From assembly GCA_947499505.1 (NCBI GenBank), contig CANMOQ010000002.1:744001-808000 (forward strand): a stretch of DNA of 64,000 nt, in the 5' to 3' direction. Numbering within the stretch: the stretch's first letter is position 1; each line of letters starts with the position of its first letter. Both the position numbers and the translations under genes were made by a program. The DNA is from an uncultured Erythrobacter sp. GTDB taxonomy: Bacteria > Pseudomonadota > Alphaproteobacteria > Sphingomonadales > Sphingomonadaceae. The notes beneath the pieces were generated by a model, which was not told the origin of the DNA, searched no databases, and saw only the letters and a program-made list of their open reading frames with translations. Below are positions 54,331-62,633 of this stretch, one piece after another.

Positions 54331-54906
54331 ATGGGGATCGATCCAGACCATGGCGACATGGAGGAAGTGGTGGCACGCGACCAAAGGGCACTGGCGCGGC
54401 TCTACGATCGTCATGCTCCATGGGTTCATGCGTTCATTTATCGGATGCTGCGTGATGCAAGCATGGCCGAGGATGTCACTCAGGAAGCATTTGTAAGGGT
54501 TTGGCGCAACGCACATCGCTGGGATGGCGGGCGCGCCAGCTTTCGTTCTTGGCTAGGCACGATCGCTGCAAACCTTGCCCGTGACGCGCTGAGAAAGCGA
54601 CGCGATGTCACCAGCGACCAGACCGATTTGAGAGCCGACCCTTCACCTTGGGCAAATCCGGGCCGCGCTCTGGAAATGACCAGAGCACAACAGATATTGC
54701 ATGATGCGATTGGCGATCTACCCGAACGACAGCGGTGCGCGTTATTGCTGACATGGGAAGTTGGGTTGAGCAATGCAGAGGCAGGGCGGTCGATGAGCAT
54801 TAGCGAGCAGGCGATGGAGTCTCTTCTCGCGCGTGCTCGCAGATCACTGCGTGCAAAGCTCGCGGGATGTGGCGAAGATCTGATAGGGAGTATCGGTGAT
54901 GATTAG
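54331..54906 (+). CDS. ECF-type RNA polymerase sigma factor
   Basis: 191 residues from ATG 54331; the longer TTG start at 54265 lacks family similarity. Region 2 reads RLYDRHAPWVHAFIYRMLRDASMAEDVTQEAFVRVWR, region 4 LPERQRCALLLTWEVGLSNAEAGRSMSISEQAMESLLARARRSLR. It overlaps the next gene, a probable membrane anti-sigma factor. A lipoprotein ends the operon, so the signal probably comes from the envelope. Confidence 0.94.
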   Translation: MGIDPDHGDMEEVVARDQRALARLYDRHAPWVHAFIYRMLRDASMAEDVTQEAFVRVWRNAHRWDGGRASFRSWLGTIAANLARDALRKRRDVTSDQTDLRADPSPWANPGRALEMTRAQQILHDAIGDLPERQRCALLLTWEVGLSNAEAGRSMSISEQAMESLLARARRSLRAKLAGCGEDLIGSIGDD

Positions 54907-55339
54907 AGCTCTGTTGCACAGGAGAAGGGTCAAGCAAGTCGTTGCCGCTTTCGATCGTTTTGGCCCGCAGCTCAGCAACTGGCCTCAACAATGGCGAGAC
55001 CGTTATTCTTTGGTGGCTAGGGAACCCCAGGTAGTGGCAGCCGAGATTGAGGCTCAAAAACTGGAATCCGCACTCGCGTCTCTACCGTTGCCGGAGCTTC
55101 CCGCGACTGTACGCGCGGGCGTGCTTTCGACGATCGCAAGCGAGCGGATGAATGATACCCGCACGAGGCGCCACATCAGTTGGCCCGCTTCGGGAAATGC
55201 CGTTAGATTCGCGGCTATGGCCGTCGCGCTCGTGTTGGGAGCTACGGTCGGCCTCGTAAGGGAGCCGATCGTGCCGCCCGAGCAGGCTTTCTTCGCCTAC
55301 GCCAAAGAAGGCAGTGTTGTCCCGGGTCTCAGCCTATGA
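54899..55339 (+). CDS. Single-pass membrane protein, probable anti-sigma factor
   Basis: 146 residues starting inside the sigma gene. No zinc-binding ZAS motif is seen. The soluble N-terminal half (FDRFGPQLSNWPQQWRDRYSLVAREPQVVAAEIEAQKLE) is followed by a membrane segment near residues 100 to 120 (AVRFAAMAVALVLGATVGLV) and a short tail. Size, topology and position immediately after an ECF sigma gene suggest an anti-sigma role; homology is not recognised. Overlaps the following gene by four bases. Confidence 0.8.
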   Translation: MIRALLHRRRVKQVVAAFDRFGPQLSNWPQQWRDRYSLVAREPQVVAAEIEAQKLESALASLPLPELPATVRAGVLSTIASERMNDTRTRRHISWPASGNAVRFAAMAVALVLGATVGLVREPIVPPEQAFFAYAKEGSVVPGLSL

Positions 55340-55857
55340 GGATACCTCAGTGGTTGGCGTGGCCGCTCCTCGCATTGGTGATCGGGATGGGCGCATATAT
55401 CAGTGTCACCGAAATGCGTTGGCGTGCGGATCGCGCCGCTATCGCTGCGGCAAGCCCGGATGGCCGCGGGGCGCCTTTCGCCCTTTTGATGAATCTTGAC
55501 AGTCTCTCGGTGAGGGATCGGATTCGTCTTCGCCGGCAGCTTATTGCACGCCTCCCGGATATGCGCCGCGCCGCAAGCGATACGCGTGAGGCAGGGCTGG
55601 AATTTGCCAAGACATTCGAAGCCGAGACGTTCGATCCTGTCGAGGCCGACGCAGCGGCCTATCGTTTCGGCGAGGCGCGCCAACGCCAATGGGCGCTGAC
55701 ATCTTCTGTGGTCATCCAGCTGATCGAAAGCCTTCCCGACGATGCAAGACTTGAGCTCGCCAGAAGACGAGCTGACTTGCGCAATTCAGGAACGGGATTC
55801 AACGAACGTATTCCAGAACTGCAGTCCGATATCCGCGGCACAGAACCGACCGACTAG
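55336..55857 (+). CDS. Membrane-anchored periplasmic sensor-like protein
   Basis: 173 residues. One N-terminal membrane helix (WLAWPLLALVIGMGAYISV), then a helical, Arg-rich domain (SVRDRIRLRRQLIARLPDMRRA) with pattern like the heavy-metal-sensor/CpxP-Spy group, which also begin with an anchor. No metal-ligand cluster is obvious. Its ATG overlaps the previous stop (ATGA), so it belongs to the sigma operon and may tune the anti-sigma factor. Confidence 0.78.
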   Translation: MRIPQWLAWPLLALVIGMGAYISVTEMRWRADRAAIAAASPDGRGAPFALLMNLDSLSVRDRIRLRRQLIARLPDMRRAASDTREAGLEFAKTFEAETFDPVEADAAAYRFGEARQRQWALTSSVVIQLIESLPDDARLELARRRADLRNSGTGFNERIPELQSDIRGTEPTD

Positions 55858-55936
55858 ATTCCGCGACAGGTTTTCCGATCCTTTGCGTATTCGCTTCGAC
55901 AAGACCGTCGATCGGGTTCGCAAATCGGGAGATTTC

Positions 55937-58117
55937 ATGTTCGTTAAAAGTCCGTGTGGCCGCTCCATGCGCGCTGCTGCAGCGGCGCTATGCTGCGCTA
56001 TTTCGCTGTCCTCATGCGGCGGAGGCGACTCAGGTAGCCCTCCTCCGGTACAGACGCCGGCGCCAACACCGACCGCGACGCCAGTGGATCTTGTCGCGTT
56101 GGCCACAGAGGTCATGACGAACAATCCTTCGCCGATGGTCTGGGAGCGTGCTCCCACACGCAATGGTACGCCCGCGCATAATCCGGGCAAGAGCCGGTAT
56201 TTTGGAGCCCCCGTCGACGATCCCTTCTTCTGGCCGTTTTTGGACATCATCGCTGGCCTCAGAGGGGGCGTCGACGTTTTCATGACCGTTCGCACCGAAG
56301 AGGCACGTCCGGGAGCGGGTGAAGTGGACGGGTGGTCAGGAACTGATTGGGAGGTGCCCGAACGAGAATATGGTGTCGGTGCGGGCGATCAGCCTGGCGA
56401 CTATTTCGTACTCGGAGATTCCGAGCGGCCATATTACGCTGGTAAAACCGATCCTGGAGATACCGATCGCGACCTCGTATACATAGTCAATCAAGGGCGG
56501 GAATGGCGCGGCTCGGTCTTTCGTTTGCATGGCTCGCCGCAGGATTACGAACTCGTCGCAGTACGCGATCCGGGCGCACCGCCTGACCCGTCACTCAACC
56601 CTGATCAGCCTTCGCCCTATGACGGCGTGGCCCTGTTCTTCACGCGCGGCGGGATCAATGACATGATTGCGCATTTCGACGAGTCGTCCCTCGCCGATTT
56701 CGACCTCAACGACACCGATCAGTTCGTGTTCGACAGCGGCGTCAACCCCAATCCGGTAGTGACGACCGGCGCTGTTGCCCAGTTGGGCGGTCCCGGCGCG
56801 GAAGGCTGGGGTGGTTGGACCACGACAGCGCCCGACGGTTCAGTTTACCAGATTGGTCTCACATCGTCTGACGATCTCGGCCAACCTTCGACCGATAGCG
56901 GGTCATTCTATCTCGCGAAGTTTAATGCCGCCGGCAATCGCGTCTGGATCCGCAAGCATGGCTCCGACATCAACCCGCCCTTTGTCGGTGAATTGCCCTA
57001 TGCGATCTATGCGACCAACGATGCCGTATTCGTGAGTGGAGGGACCAAGGGCGCTTATGGCGGTCCGGCACCCGAAGCGACACTCGAGAATGGACAACAC
57101 CCGTTCGTCGCAAAGTTCGATGCCTCCACTGGCGACGAGCTTGCTGTCAGGCAACTCTATTCCGGGCCTGAGGTGAACGCCAACGCTTGGCAACTCAACG
57201 GCGCGGGCGATGAATTCATTATCGTGGTCGGCGGCGTAAGCGCGCCGGGTATCGCCCGCGTAGCAGGCCTGCCTGACACTTCGCCCTTCCTCCACAAGTT
57301 GCGCGCTAGCGATCTTTCCGAAGTGTGGTCCACGATCCTCGAGGATGGCCCGGTATTCGCACCGGGAACGACCGATCTCGGACTCGCGCAAGTCAGCAAC
57401 GAAGCGATCGGCGGGGTGGTCTACGTCGAAGGCTCGACCCCTGGAACAGGTACTGTCTATGTCAGTGGGTATTCTTCAGCCGGGCCGCTTTGCGGTAACA
57501 AGCCGAGCGTCGTCGGTGCTTTCATGGCTCGCTATGATGACAACGGCATCTCACCCAGCCTTCAGTGGTGCGACGCCTATGGTGCTGAGTTCGACCATCA
57601 ATATCCTTGGCGTACGCGTATCGACAGCAGCGGCGACATCTATGCGATCGGACAAACCAACGGATCGATCGATGGCCAGTCCTATGCGGGTGGCGGCGAC
57701 ACGTTCATCCGAAAGTATTCACCTGACGGTACGGTCCGATGGACCCGCTTGTTCGGAGGAAGCGGCTCAGATGGCGGATATTCGATGGATATCCGCAACG
57801 ACGTATTGTTCGTCACTGGCGGCACGTGGAGCCCGAATTGGATCTCGCCAGGACGAGGCCTCGCTGACGTCTTCTTGCTCAAACTCGATACCGATGGAAA
57901 CCTTCTTCAATCATTGCGTTTCGGCACCGAGTGGTACGACTTCGCTGTCGACGTGACCGCTGGGGATCGCGCCATCCATATCGGCGGCATGACCGAGGGA
58001 AGCATGGCGGGGCCCCATCAGGGGCCAGGCGGACCCGACGCTTTCCTCGTCAGGCTATGTGGCAATGACTTCTCCTTCGCTGCTTCCGAAAGCGCCTGCG
58101 CACCAATTGCGCCCTGA
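55937..58117 (+). CDS. Beta-propeller lipoprotein
   Basis: 726 residues from ATG 55937; the frame runs back to 55742 inside the previous gene. Lipobox LSSC near residue 33, then a Pro/Thr linker and repeated blades of the SBBP/PQQ-like type, e.g. SFYLAKFNAAGNRVWIRKHGSD, HPFVAKFDASTGDELAVRQL, TFIRKYSPDGTVRWTRLFGGSG and DVFLLKLDTDGNLLQSLRFG. The first 250 residues have a different, unrecognised fold. Probably surface or periplasmic ligand-binding. Last gene of the sigma operon. A weak hairpin follows at 58136-58161. Confidence 0.86.
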   Translation: MFVKSPCGRSMRAAAAALCCAISLSSCGGGDSGSPPPVQTPAPTPTATPVDLVALATEVMTNNPSPMVWERAPTRNGTPAHNPGKSRYFGAPVDDPFFWPFLDIIAGLRGGVDVFMTVRTEEARPGAGEVDGWSGTDWEVPEREYGVGAGDQPGDYFVLGDSERPYYAGKTDPGDTDRDLVYIVNQGREWRGSVFRLHGSPQDYELVAVRDPGAPPDPSLNPDQPSPYDGVALFFTRGGINDMIAHFDESSLADFDLNDTDQFVFDSGVNPNPVVTTGAVAQLGGPGAEGWGGWTTTAPDGSVYQIGLTSSDDLGQPSTDSGSFYLAKFNAAGNRVWIRKHGSDINPPFVGELPYAIYATNDAVFVSGGTKGAYGGPAPEATLENGQHPFVAKFDASTGDELAVRQLYSGPEVNANAWQLNGAGDEFIIVVGGVSAPGIARVAGLPDTSPFLHKLRASDLSEVWSTILEDGPVFAPGTTDLGLAQVSNEAIGGVVYVEGSTPGTGTVYVSGYSSAGPLCGNKPSVVGAFMARYDDNGISPSLQWCDAYGAEFDHQYPWRTRIDSSGDIYAIGQTNGSIDGQSYAGGGDTFIRKYSPDGTVRWTRLFGGSGSDGGYSMDIRNDVLFVTGGTWSPNWISPGRGLADVFLLKLDTDGNLLQSLRFGTEWYDFAVDVTAGDRAIHIGGMTEGSMAGPHQGPGGPDAFLVRLCGNDFSFAASESACAPIAP

Positions 58118-58167
58118 AAACGTGCCGAGGGTTGGCTAGCTCCTCTTTTTTTGGGGAGCTGGCGGCC

Positions 58168-59316
58168 TCACTCCCAGACTTCGAGATGGTTGTTGCGCAC
58201 AACACGGCGACTGACGCGCTCACTCAAAAGCGCACTTAGGCCTGAGCGATCGAACATGTGGTCGATCGCTTCCTTATCCTCAACGGAGGCCCCGTCATAC
58301 GTCTCCTGTAGTTTTTGCAGCAGGTAGAAGCGATACATCATCACCGAGGTGATGATCTGATGCCCACGCCACGCGAAGCTCGTAAAGCCCATCACTCGTG
58401 CGCCGGGATGTCTTAGTCCGTTTGTTCCCGGTTCAATCGAGGCATTCTTTTGAAGCCAGTCATTTGCAAATCCGACATGAGCGCGAATTTCCGGCACGAA
58501 GTCTTGCGCGACAAGACCGAGGAGCGGTATCAAATCCTCTTTGCTTGACGCAATCTCAGAAACCTCTTTCACTGACACCGGTCGCAGCATTCGTTCGATC
58601 CAATGCCAGACTCGGGGAGCCCGCGATTTCAGAATTGACGAAGGATGCGGATCGCGCCCCAGATGCGCGTAGAGCGGCCCCATCAAAGCGTAGTCAGCTA
58701 GCGTGGGCCAACATCCCAGTATGAACGGACGATTGGTAAATAGCTCTTCCAGAACGTCCAGCAAGTCGATGTATGACTGCTCGACGGCAGCTGCTGTTTG
58801 CTCATTCACGCCGAACCGTGTTGTCGCCTTGCGCATTCTCCGCGACATTTGCAGAACGCGCTCTTCCGATCCTGCATGTTGCGATACGAGCCCTATCTCA
58901 TCACGCGGCGCAAAATCAGTCGCTATGAAGTGTAAATTGTCGTCATCAAAGTTCCAGCGGTAGTGCATTGCGGGCCGCAAGAGCCCTTCGCTAGCGAACA
59001 GGTCCAAAGCGAAGGAGAGCGCCAATTCCGGAGCGTTGGGTGGGAGAAGGGGATGGGGGTGCTCCGAGCTTCCATCGAGCCAATGCAGAATGTCACTGCT
59101 GTCCTGACAGATCGTGCCGTCCGGCCACTCGACGACGGGGATGATCCATCGCCCGATCTGCGGTACAATCCGGCGTTCAAACTCCTGAGTCTGCGCGGAT
59201 TTGAGATCGAACGGCACTGAATTCACAAAGCAGTAGGACAAGACCTTCGCTGTGTAGAGCGATGCATCCATACCCCAAAGTGTGAGCCTTCCCGCGCTCT
59301 CCGGATCGTCCATCAT
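58168..59316 (-). CDS. Glutathione S-transferase-like protein, extended
   Basis: 382 residues from ATG 59316 with GAGGGG just upstream. The N-terminal thioredoxin-like domain reads LTLWGMDASLYTAKVLSYCFVNSVPFDL then IIPVVEWPDGTICQDSSDILHWLD (the cis-Pro and Glu/Asp-Ser glutathione site). The middle is the GST helical domain (RPFILGCWPTLADYALMGPLYAHLGRD). About 140 extra C-terminal residues exceed the usual 220, which is uncommon. May isomerise or reduce pathway intermediates. A palindrome precedes it. Confidence 0.87.
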   Translation of the reverse strand: MMDDPESAGRLTLWGMDASLYTAKVLSYCFVNSVPFDLKSAQTQEFERRIVPQIGRWIIPVVEWPDGTICQDSSDILHWLDGSSEHPHPLLPPNAPELALSFALDLFASEGLLRPAMHYRWNFDDDNLHFIATDFAPRDEIGLVSQHAGSEERVLQMSRRMRKATTRFGVNEQTAAAVEQSYIDLLDVLEELFTNRPFILGCWPTLADYALMGPLYAHLGRDPHPSSILKSRAPRVWHWIERMLRPVSVKEVSEIASSKEDLIPLLGLVAQDFVPEIRAHVGFANDWLQKNASIEPGTNGLRHPGARVMGFTSFAWRGHQIITSVMMYRFYLLQKLQETYDGASVEDKEAIDHMFDRSGLSALLSERVSRRVVRNNHLEVWE

Positions 59317-59347
59317 GTCACCCCTCAAAGCAGCATATTGAATTAAT

Positions 59348-59361
59348 CCTCATATTTGGAG
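59348..59361. promoter_or_regulatory. Imperfect palindrome between GST-like and FMN reductase remnant
   Basis: CCTCATATTTGGAG, sharing CTCATATTTG with the sulfatase-operon site at 41584-41599 (read on the other strand). 32 bases upstream of the GST start. Confidence 0.4.
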
Positions 59362-59404
59362 TATTCGTCAATTGATGAGTTTGCACGGATGGGAGACAAG
59401 AGAA

Positions 59405-59536
59405 ATGAGCGATAGTGTTTCGATCCTGACGGTCTGCGGAAGCCTGCGCGCGGCATCGTTCAATCGACAGCTTGAGGAAGCCCTGCCCAGTTTCGCATCG
59501 GATAGCGACCTCAAATGCCAAGACGATAATGAATGA
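59405..59536 (+). pseudogene. NADPH-dependent FMN reductase, truncated
   Basis: Only 43 codons: after GGGAGA and ATG, the peptide SILTVCGSLRAASFNRQLEE is the phosphate-binding start of the FMN reductase family (normally about 180 residues). It then ends in unrelated residues and TGA. The rest is missing; a tautomerase gene on the other strand lies where it should continue. A hairpin GGCCCAGC/GCTGGGCC at 59537-59560 follows directly and may mark the deletion joint. Confidence 0.8.
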
Positions 59537-59589
59537 GGCCCAGCGCCTTGGTGCTGGGCCCCTATCTGCATCAGTCGAGGAGTTGTGTT

Positions 59590-59820
59590 CTAGGCTGCCT
59601 GCGATTTGCCCGCCGCCATGTCATGCACATCGGACGCGAAGAGCATATGCCCACCTATGGCCCAATCACCTTGCTCGAATTCGTTGATCCGAACCCACGT
59701 CACCGATCTTAGCGCTTCACCTTCAAGCGCAACCATCGTTTCCGTTACCTTCTCGATCATCTCCGCTTTCTGGGCGGACGTGAATACGTCTTTGATCACG
59801 TCGATTGTTACCATTGGCAT
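59590..59820 (-). CDS. 4-oxalocrotonate tautomerase family protein
   Basis: 76 residues. After removal of Met the N-terminal Pro (MPMVTIDVI) is the catalytic base of the tautomerase superfamily; [22 protein letters not shown] and [19 protein letters not shown] match the family body. The start at 59820, with CTGGAG upstream on its strand, is fixed by that proline. Tautomerases act on 2-hydroxymuconate-type products, so it fits a ring-cleavage pathway. Same strand as the GST-like gene. Confidence 0.9.
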   Translation of the reverse strand: MPMVTIDVIKDVFTSAQKAEMIEKVTETMVALEGEALRSVTWVRINEFEQGDWAIGGHMLFASDVHDMAAGKSQAA

Positions 59821-60028
59821 TGTTGTTCTCCAGTTGTCTCCCGGACCATTCCGGTAATCGGAGGACAATCGAGGATCGGCACACGGGGCACTAGTCCGCA
59901 AAGCGGAGCAGGCTGCTATGTCTCGCGTAGAAGCCCACTACGTTTTGTGTAGTAACTGCTTCTTACCTTCGTAAGTTGCCGTGTATCGGGTATCGCTGGT
60001 TAGCGCTTCAAGCCTGAAGGGGATATCG

Positions 60029-60722
60029 ATGAGCACGTCCGGGAGCCTCTGCCCTGCCATCAAGGCGGCAGACATGATCGGTGATCGCTGGGTCTTGCTG
60101 ATTTTGCGCGAGTTCCTTTCGGGTGCAACTCGCTACAAGAATTTCCAGCGCGCGCTCCCTCGGATTTCTCCTACTGTGCTGAGCAACCGCTTGAAACAGA
60201 TGGAAGCGAACGGTCTGATCATCAAAAAAATCCAGTGCCGGCCAGAACACCGAATATCATTTGACCAGATGCGGCCGCGAGCTTGCGCCTCTGATCGATC
60301 AGATGAGCAAGTGGGGGCTGCGTTGGGCGCGACGCAGAATTCGCGACGAAGACCTCGATGCAGGGAGTTTCATGTGGGATTTCCATCGGTCGCTTAGGAC
60401 TGACGAGTTGCCGGACGGCGAAACAGTGATCAGCGTGACGCTTGATGATGTCGAGAAACACGGACGTTGGTGGGTCATAGCTGAAGGAGGCGAAGTGGAC
60501 CTGTGCACGGATGATCCTGGTAAAGAAGTGGATCTCTATCTGCATTCCAGGATAGCTGACATTGCAGAAATATGGATGGGCGATGTCGATGTGAGAGACG
60601 CCATTTCTCAGGACGCCCTCAAGGCGACTGGCTCTCAGCATCTGCTACTTACTATTGCGAGCTGGTTCCCGCAGTCTCGCTATTCGAATGTCCGCCCGAA
60701 GAGAATGCTGGAGGGGAGCTAA
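60029..60722 (+). pseudogene. HxlR-type regulator with SCP2-like domain, frameshifted at an A7 run
   Basis: The first frame (from ATG 60029, AAGGGG upstream) encodes the HxlR winged helix: CPAIKAADMIGDRWVLLILREFLSGATRY, then LSNRLKQMEANGLIIKK. At 60224-60230 there are seven A. Removing one continues as SSAGQNTEYHLTRCGRELAPLIDQMSKWG in the other frame, which runs open to 60722 and ends with an SCP2 sterol-carrier-like domain (EVDLCTDDPGKEVDLYLHS, IAEIWMGDVDVRDA). As given, the gene is broken. Sequencing error or slippage are alternatives. Confidence 0.85.
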
Positions 60723-60765
60723 GCGTCCGTTTGCCCCAGCTTGGCCACGGATTTGCGGCTCAATG

Positions 60766-60792
60766 TGGGCCGAAAGTGGACTGTCCGCTTCC
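60766..60792 (+). repeat. Dispersed TGGGCCGG element, copy 4
   Basis: TGGGCCGAAAGTGGACTGTC then CGCTTCC, again exactly 144 bases before a MAPEG start, aligned with copy 1. Confidence 0.7.
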
Positions 60793-60909
60793 AGTCAGGA
60801 TGGCTCAGCAAGCAGACATGCGGCGAGCAATTCGAAAGGCGTTGGCTTCCCGTCGGGTCGTAAAGTTGGAATAGACTATCGCTGGGCTTTGGCTCATTAA
60901 TCGTCCTTG

Positions 60910-61434
60910 ATGGGTAAGAGGCACGAGATTTTGATGGGCATGTCGGGCAGCGCACTGGCGGCGCTCGCACTTATCTTGTCGGGGCCGGTGTTAAACCTAC
61001 TGCCGTACCAGGCACAGACAATGACGCACAGGGCTTCTGTTTGGGCCATCGCGTCGTGCATCATCTTGATTTGGCTTGTTATTTCTATCGCGCGTCTGGC
61101 GAGGCACCGCTTCGTAGATCCGAGAGACACAGAACCAGTAGGAAGTGAACAAACACCCAGAGCGCTTGCGTTAAGCCAGCAACTTCAGAACACTCTGGAA
61201 CAAACAGCACTAGCAGTCGGTGCCTATTCAGTATGGACAGTGCTTTCTCCCGTATCTTGGGGGGTGATGCCGATTGCCGGGGCAATTCTGTTTTCGCTCG
61301 GCCGCTCCCTTTTTTTCTTGGGTTATGCTGGAGGCGCGGCAAAGAGAGCCTTGGGTTTCGCCCTGACGTTCTATCCCACGATCGCAATCTTAGGATGCAG
61401 CATACTTGCAATCCTCGTTGATTGCTCGGCCTAG
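60910..61434 (+). CDS. MAPEG-like membrane protein, copy 2
   Basis: 174 residues, the same length as copy 1 at 35745, with most positions matching, e.g. LSGPVLNLLPYQAQTMTHRASVWAIAS, LARHRFVDPRDTEPV and QTPRALALSQQLQNTLEQ. ATG 60910 is preferred to TTG 60907 by comparison. Upstream bases also match copy 1 (GACTATCGC and TTTGGCTCATT in both). The differences are spread over the protein, so both copies seem to be under selection rather than one decaying. Confidence 0.85.
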   Translation: MGKRHEILMGMSGSALAALALILSGPVLNLLPYQAQTMTHRASVWAIASCIILIWLVISIARLARHRFVDPRDTEPVGSEQTPRALALSQQLQNTLEQTALAVGAYSVWTVLSPVSWGVMPIAGAILFSLGRSLFFLGYAGGAAKRALGFALTFYPTIAILGCSILAILVDCSA

Positions 61435-61485
61435 GAAACCGGAAAGGGCCTTCAAACCAGCTTTCAATCCGACATCGAAGTTAGC

Positions 61486-61791
61486 TCAACTAAGCCGCTC
61501 CAAAAGGGTCTGCGCAAGTTGCCTATCATGGGTCGTTTGCAGTCGGTCCGATTTTTGGGCCTGCGAGCCGTGAAACCGGATGCCTGCCACAGAAGTTTCG
61601 ACCGCAGTCGCCTCGGCGAGCTCCAGCGCACTCTCGATACCGACGCTGAGGTACGGTACTGTCGTTTCGATATTCGTGTGCCCCAACAGGTTGTGCACCG
61701 CTCGCAGATGCCAAGTCCACTTGTATATCAGCGCAGCCTAGGTCCGTCTCAGGGAGTGCGAGCCATCATCTCGCGGTTGCGATCCTATAAC
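61486..61791 (-). pseudogene. Remnant of a tyrosine recombinase (C-terminal part, amber codon)
   Basis: Read on the minus strand: GSHSLRRT, then TAG at 61738-61740 where related integrases have Lys, then AALIYKWTWHLRAVHNLL(GH) and TNIETTVPYLSVGIESALEL. This is the HxLRR and LLGHT...Y box of phage-type integrases, with Trp in place of usual Arg residues. The N-terminal two thirds are absent. It is unlike the intact integrase at 26269 and so marks an older insertion. Confidence 0.85.
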
Positions 61792-61800
61792 ACTCTCTAT

Positions 61801-62633
61801 CAGATGCTGATAGCTTTGGTTGCCATTTGCTTTCCAGCCTTGCGCACCGTCCGGCTTAAGAACTCAAGCAAGTTGACCCGATGGCGAGAGGCCATGACCA
61901 CACTACTCGGTTTTTCCTTCGCCGCCAGCGACTTCGCTAACACGTCCCGACCGTCATAGCTGATCGATGAAGTGGACGTAGGCATCACAATTGCGGAGCC
62001 GACGTCCGCACGCGACCATGCCGCTGGTCATCTCGAAGGTAGAAGAACGGAACATGACATCGAGTCTATTTCCCCGCCAGCGCAAAACGTTCTCCAGCCG
62101 TTTGCACTCTCCCGCTCTGTAGCTGAATTCATCGGCTCCCTGGCCAAATCTTCCGGCCCGAGCTCAGCTTTTTTGTAAGTGGATGATCGGCTGCCGGAAC
62201 GGTATAGGGCTCCAATCGCGCAATCTGTTGCTTTTCCAGATCCTCGGTTAGCCCATAATCATAAAGCAGCACAATCTGGATCGGTAGGCTTCGTCAAGCC
62301 GCTTGTCGCTGCCTTCCAAAGGACTCCAAATTGTTGTATCTACTGGTCTTTCTTGTTCCAGCTCAATCTATTAGCCGTTCAATTCTCTGAGTCTTGGATC
62401 CTCCCGGAACATCTTGGGCGAGAATTTCTTCGGGCCTTTTAGAAGGCCATATTGAAAAGAACGCATCGTTCTCGCCATGAAGAAACCCTCGGTCGCCGGT
62501 GAGTGTCGCATTGCGTGGTCTGTTAAGATCGCTGTCGATCATATGGTGCTACGAATTGGGTCATTTGGAGATGGTCTGCTTTGAGGTTCTCACAGCTGAT
62601 CGGAGATAATGCCAAAAACGCATGAACTGGTCG
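61801..62633. other. Region without a recognisable gene
   Basis: Only short ORFs under 90 codons on either strand (for example 61972-62178, 62179-62442) with no similarity I recognise and no ribosome sites. It follows an integrase remnant, so it is probably decayed mobile DNA. No tRNA fragment or attachment repeat was seen. Confidence 0.6.

Noticed and set aside
58136..58161. Hairpin GCTAGCTCC/GGAGCTGGC between the propeller and GST-like genes
   Set aside because: The T run is in the loop rather than after the stem, so a terminator call is not supported.
61972..62442. Two short plus-strand ORFs in the gene-poor region
   Set aside because: Under 90 codons, no ribosome site and no recognisable similarity; left as probable decayed DNA.
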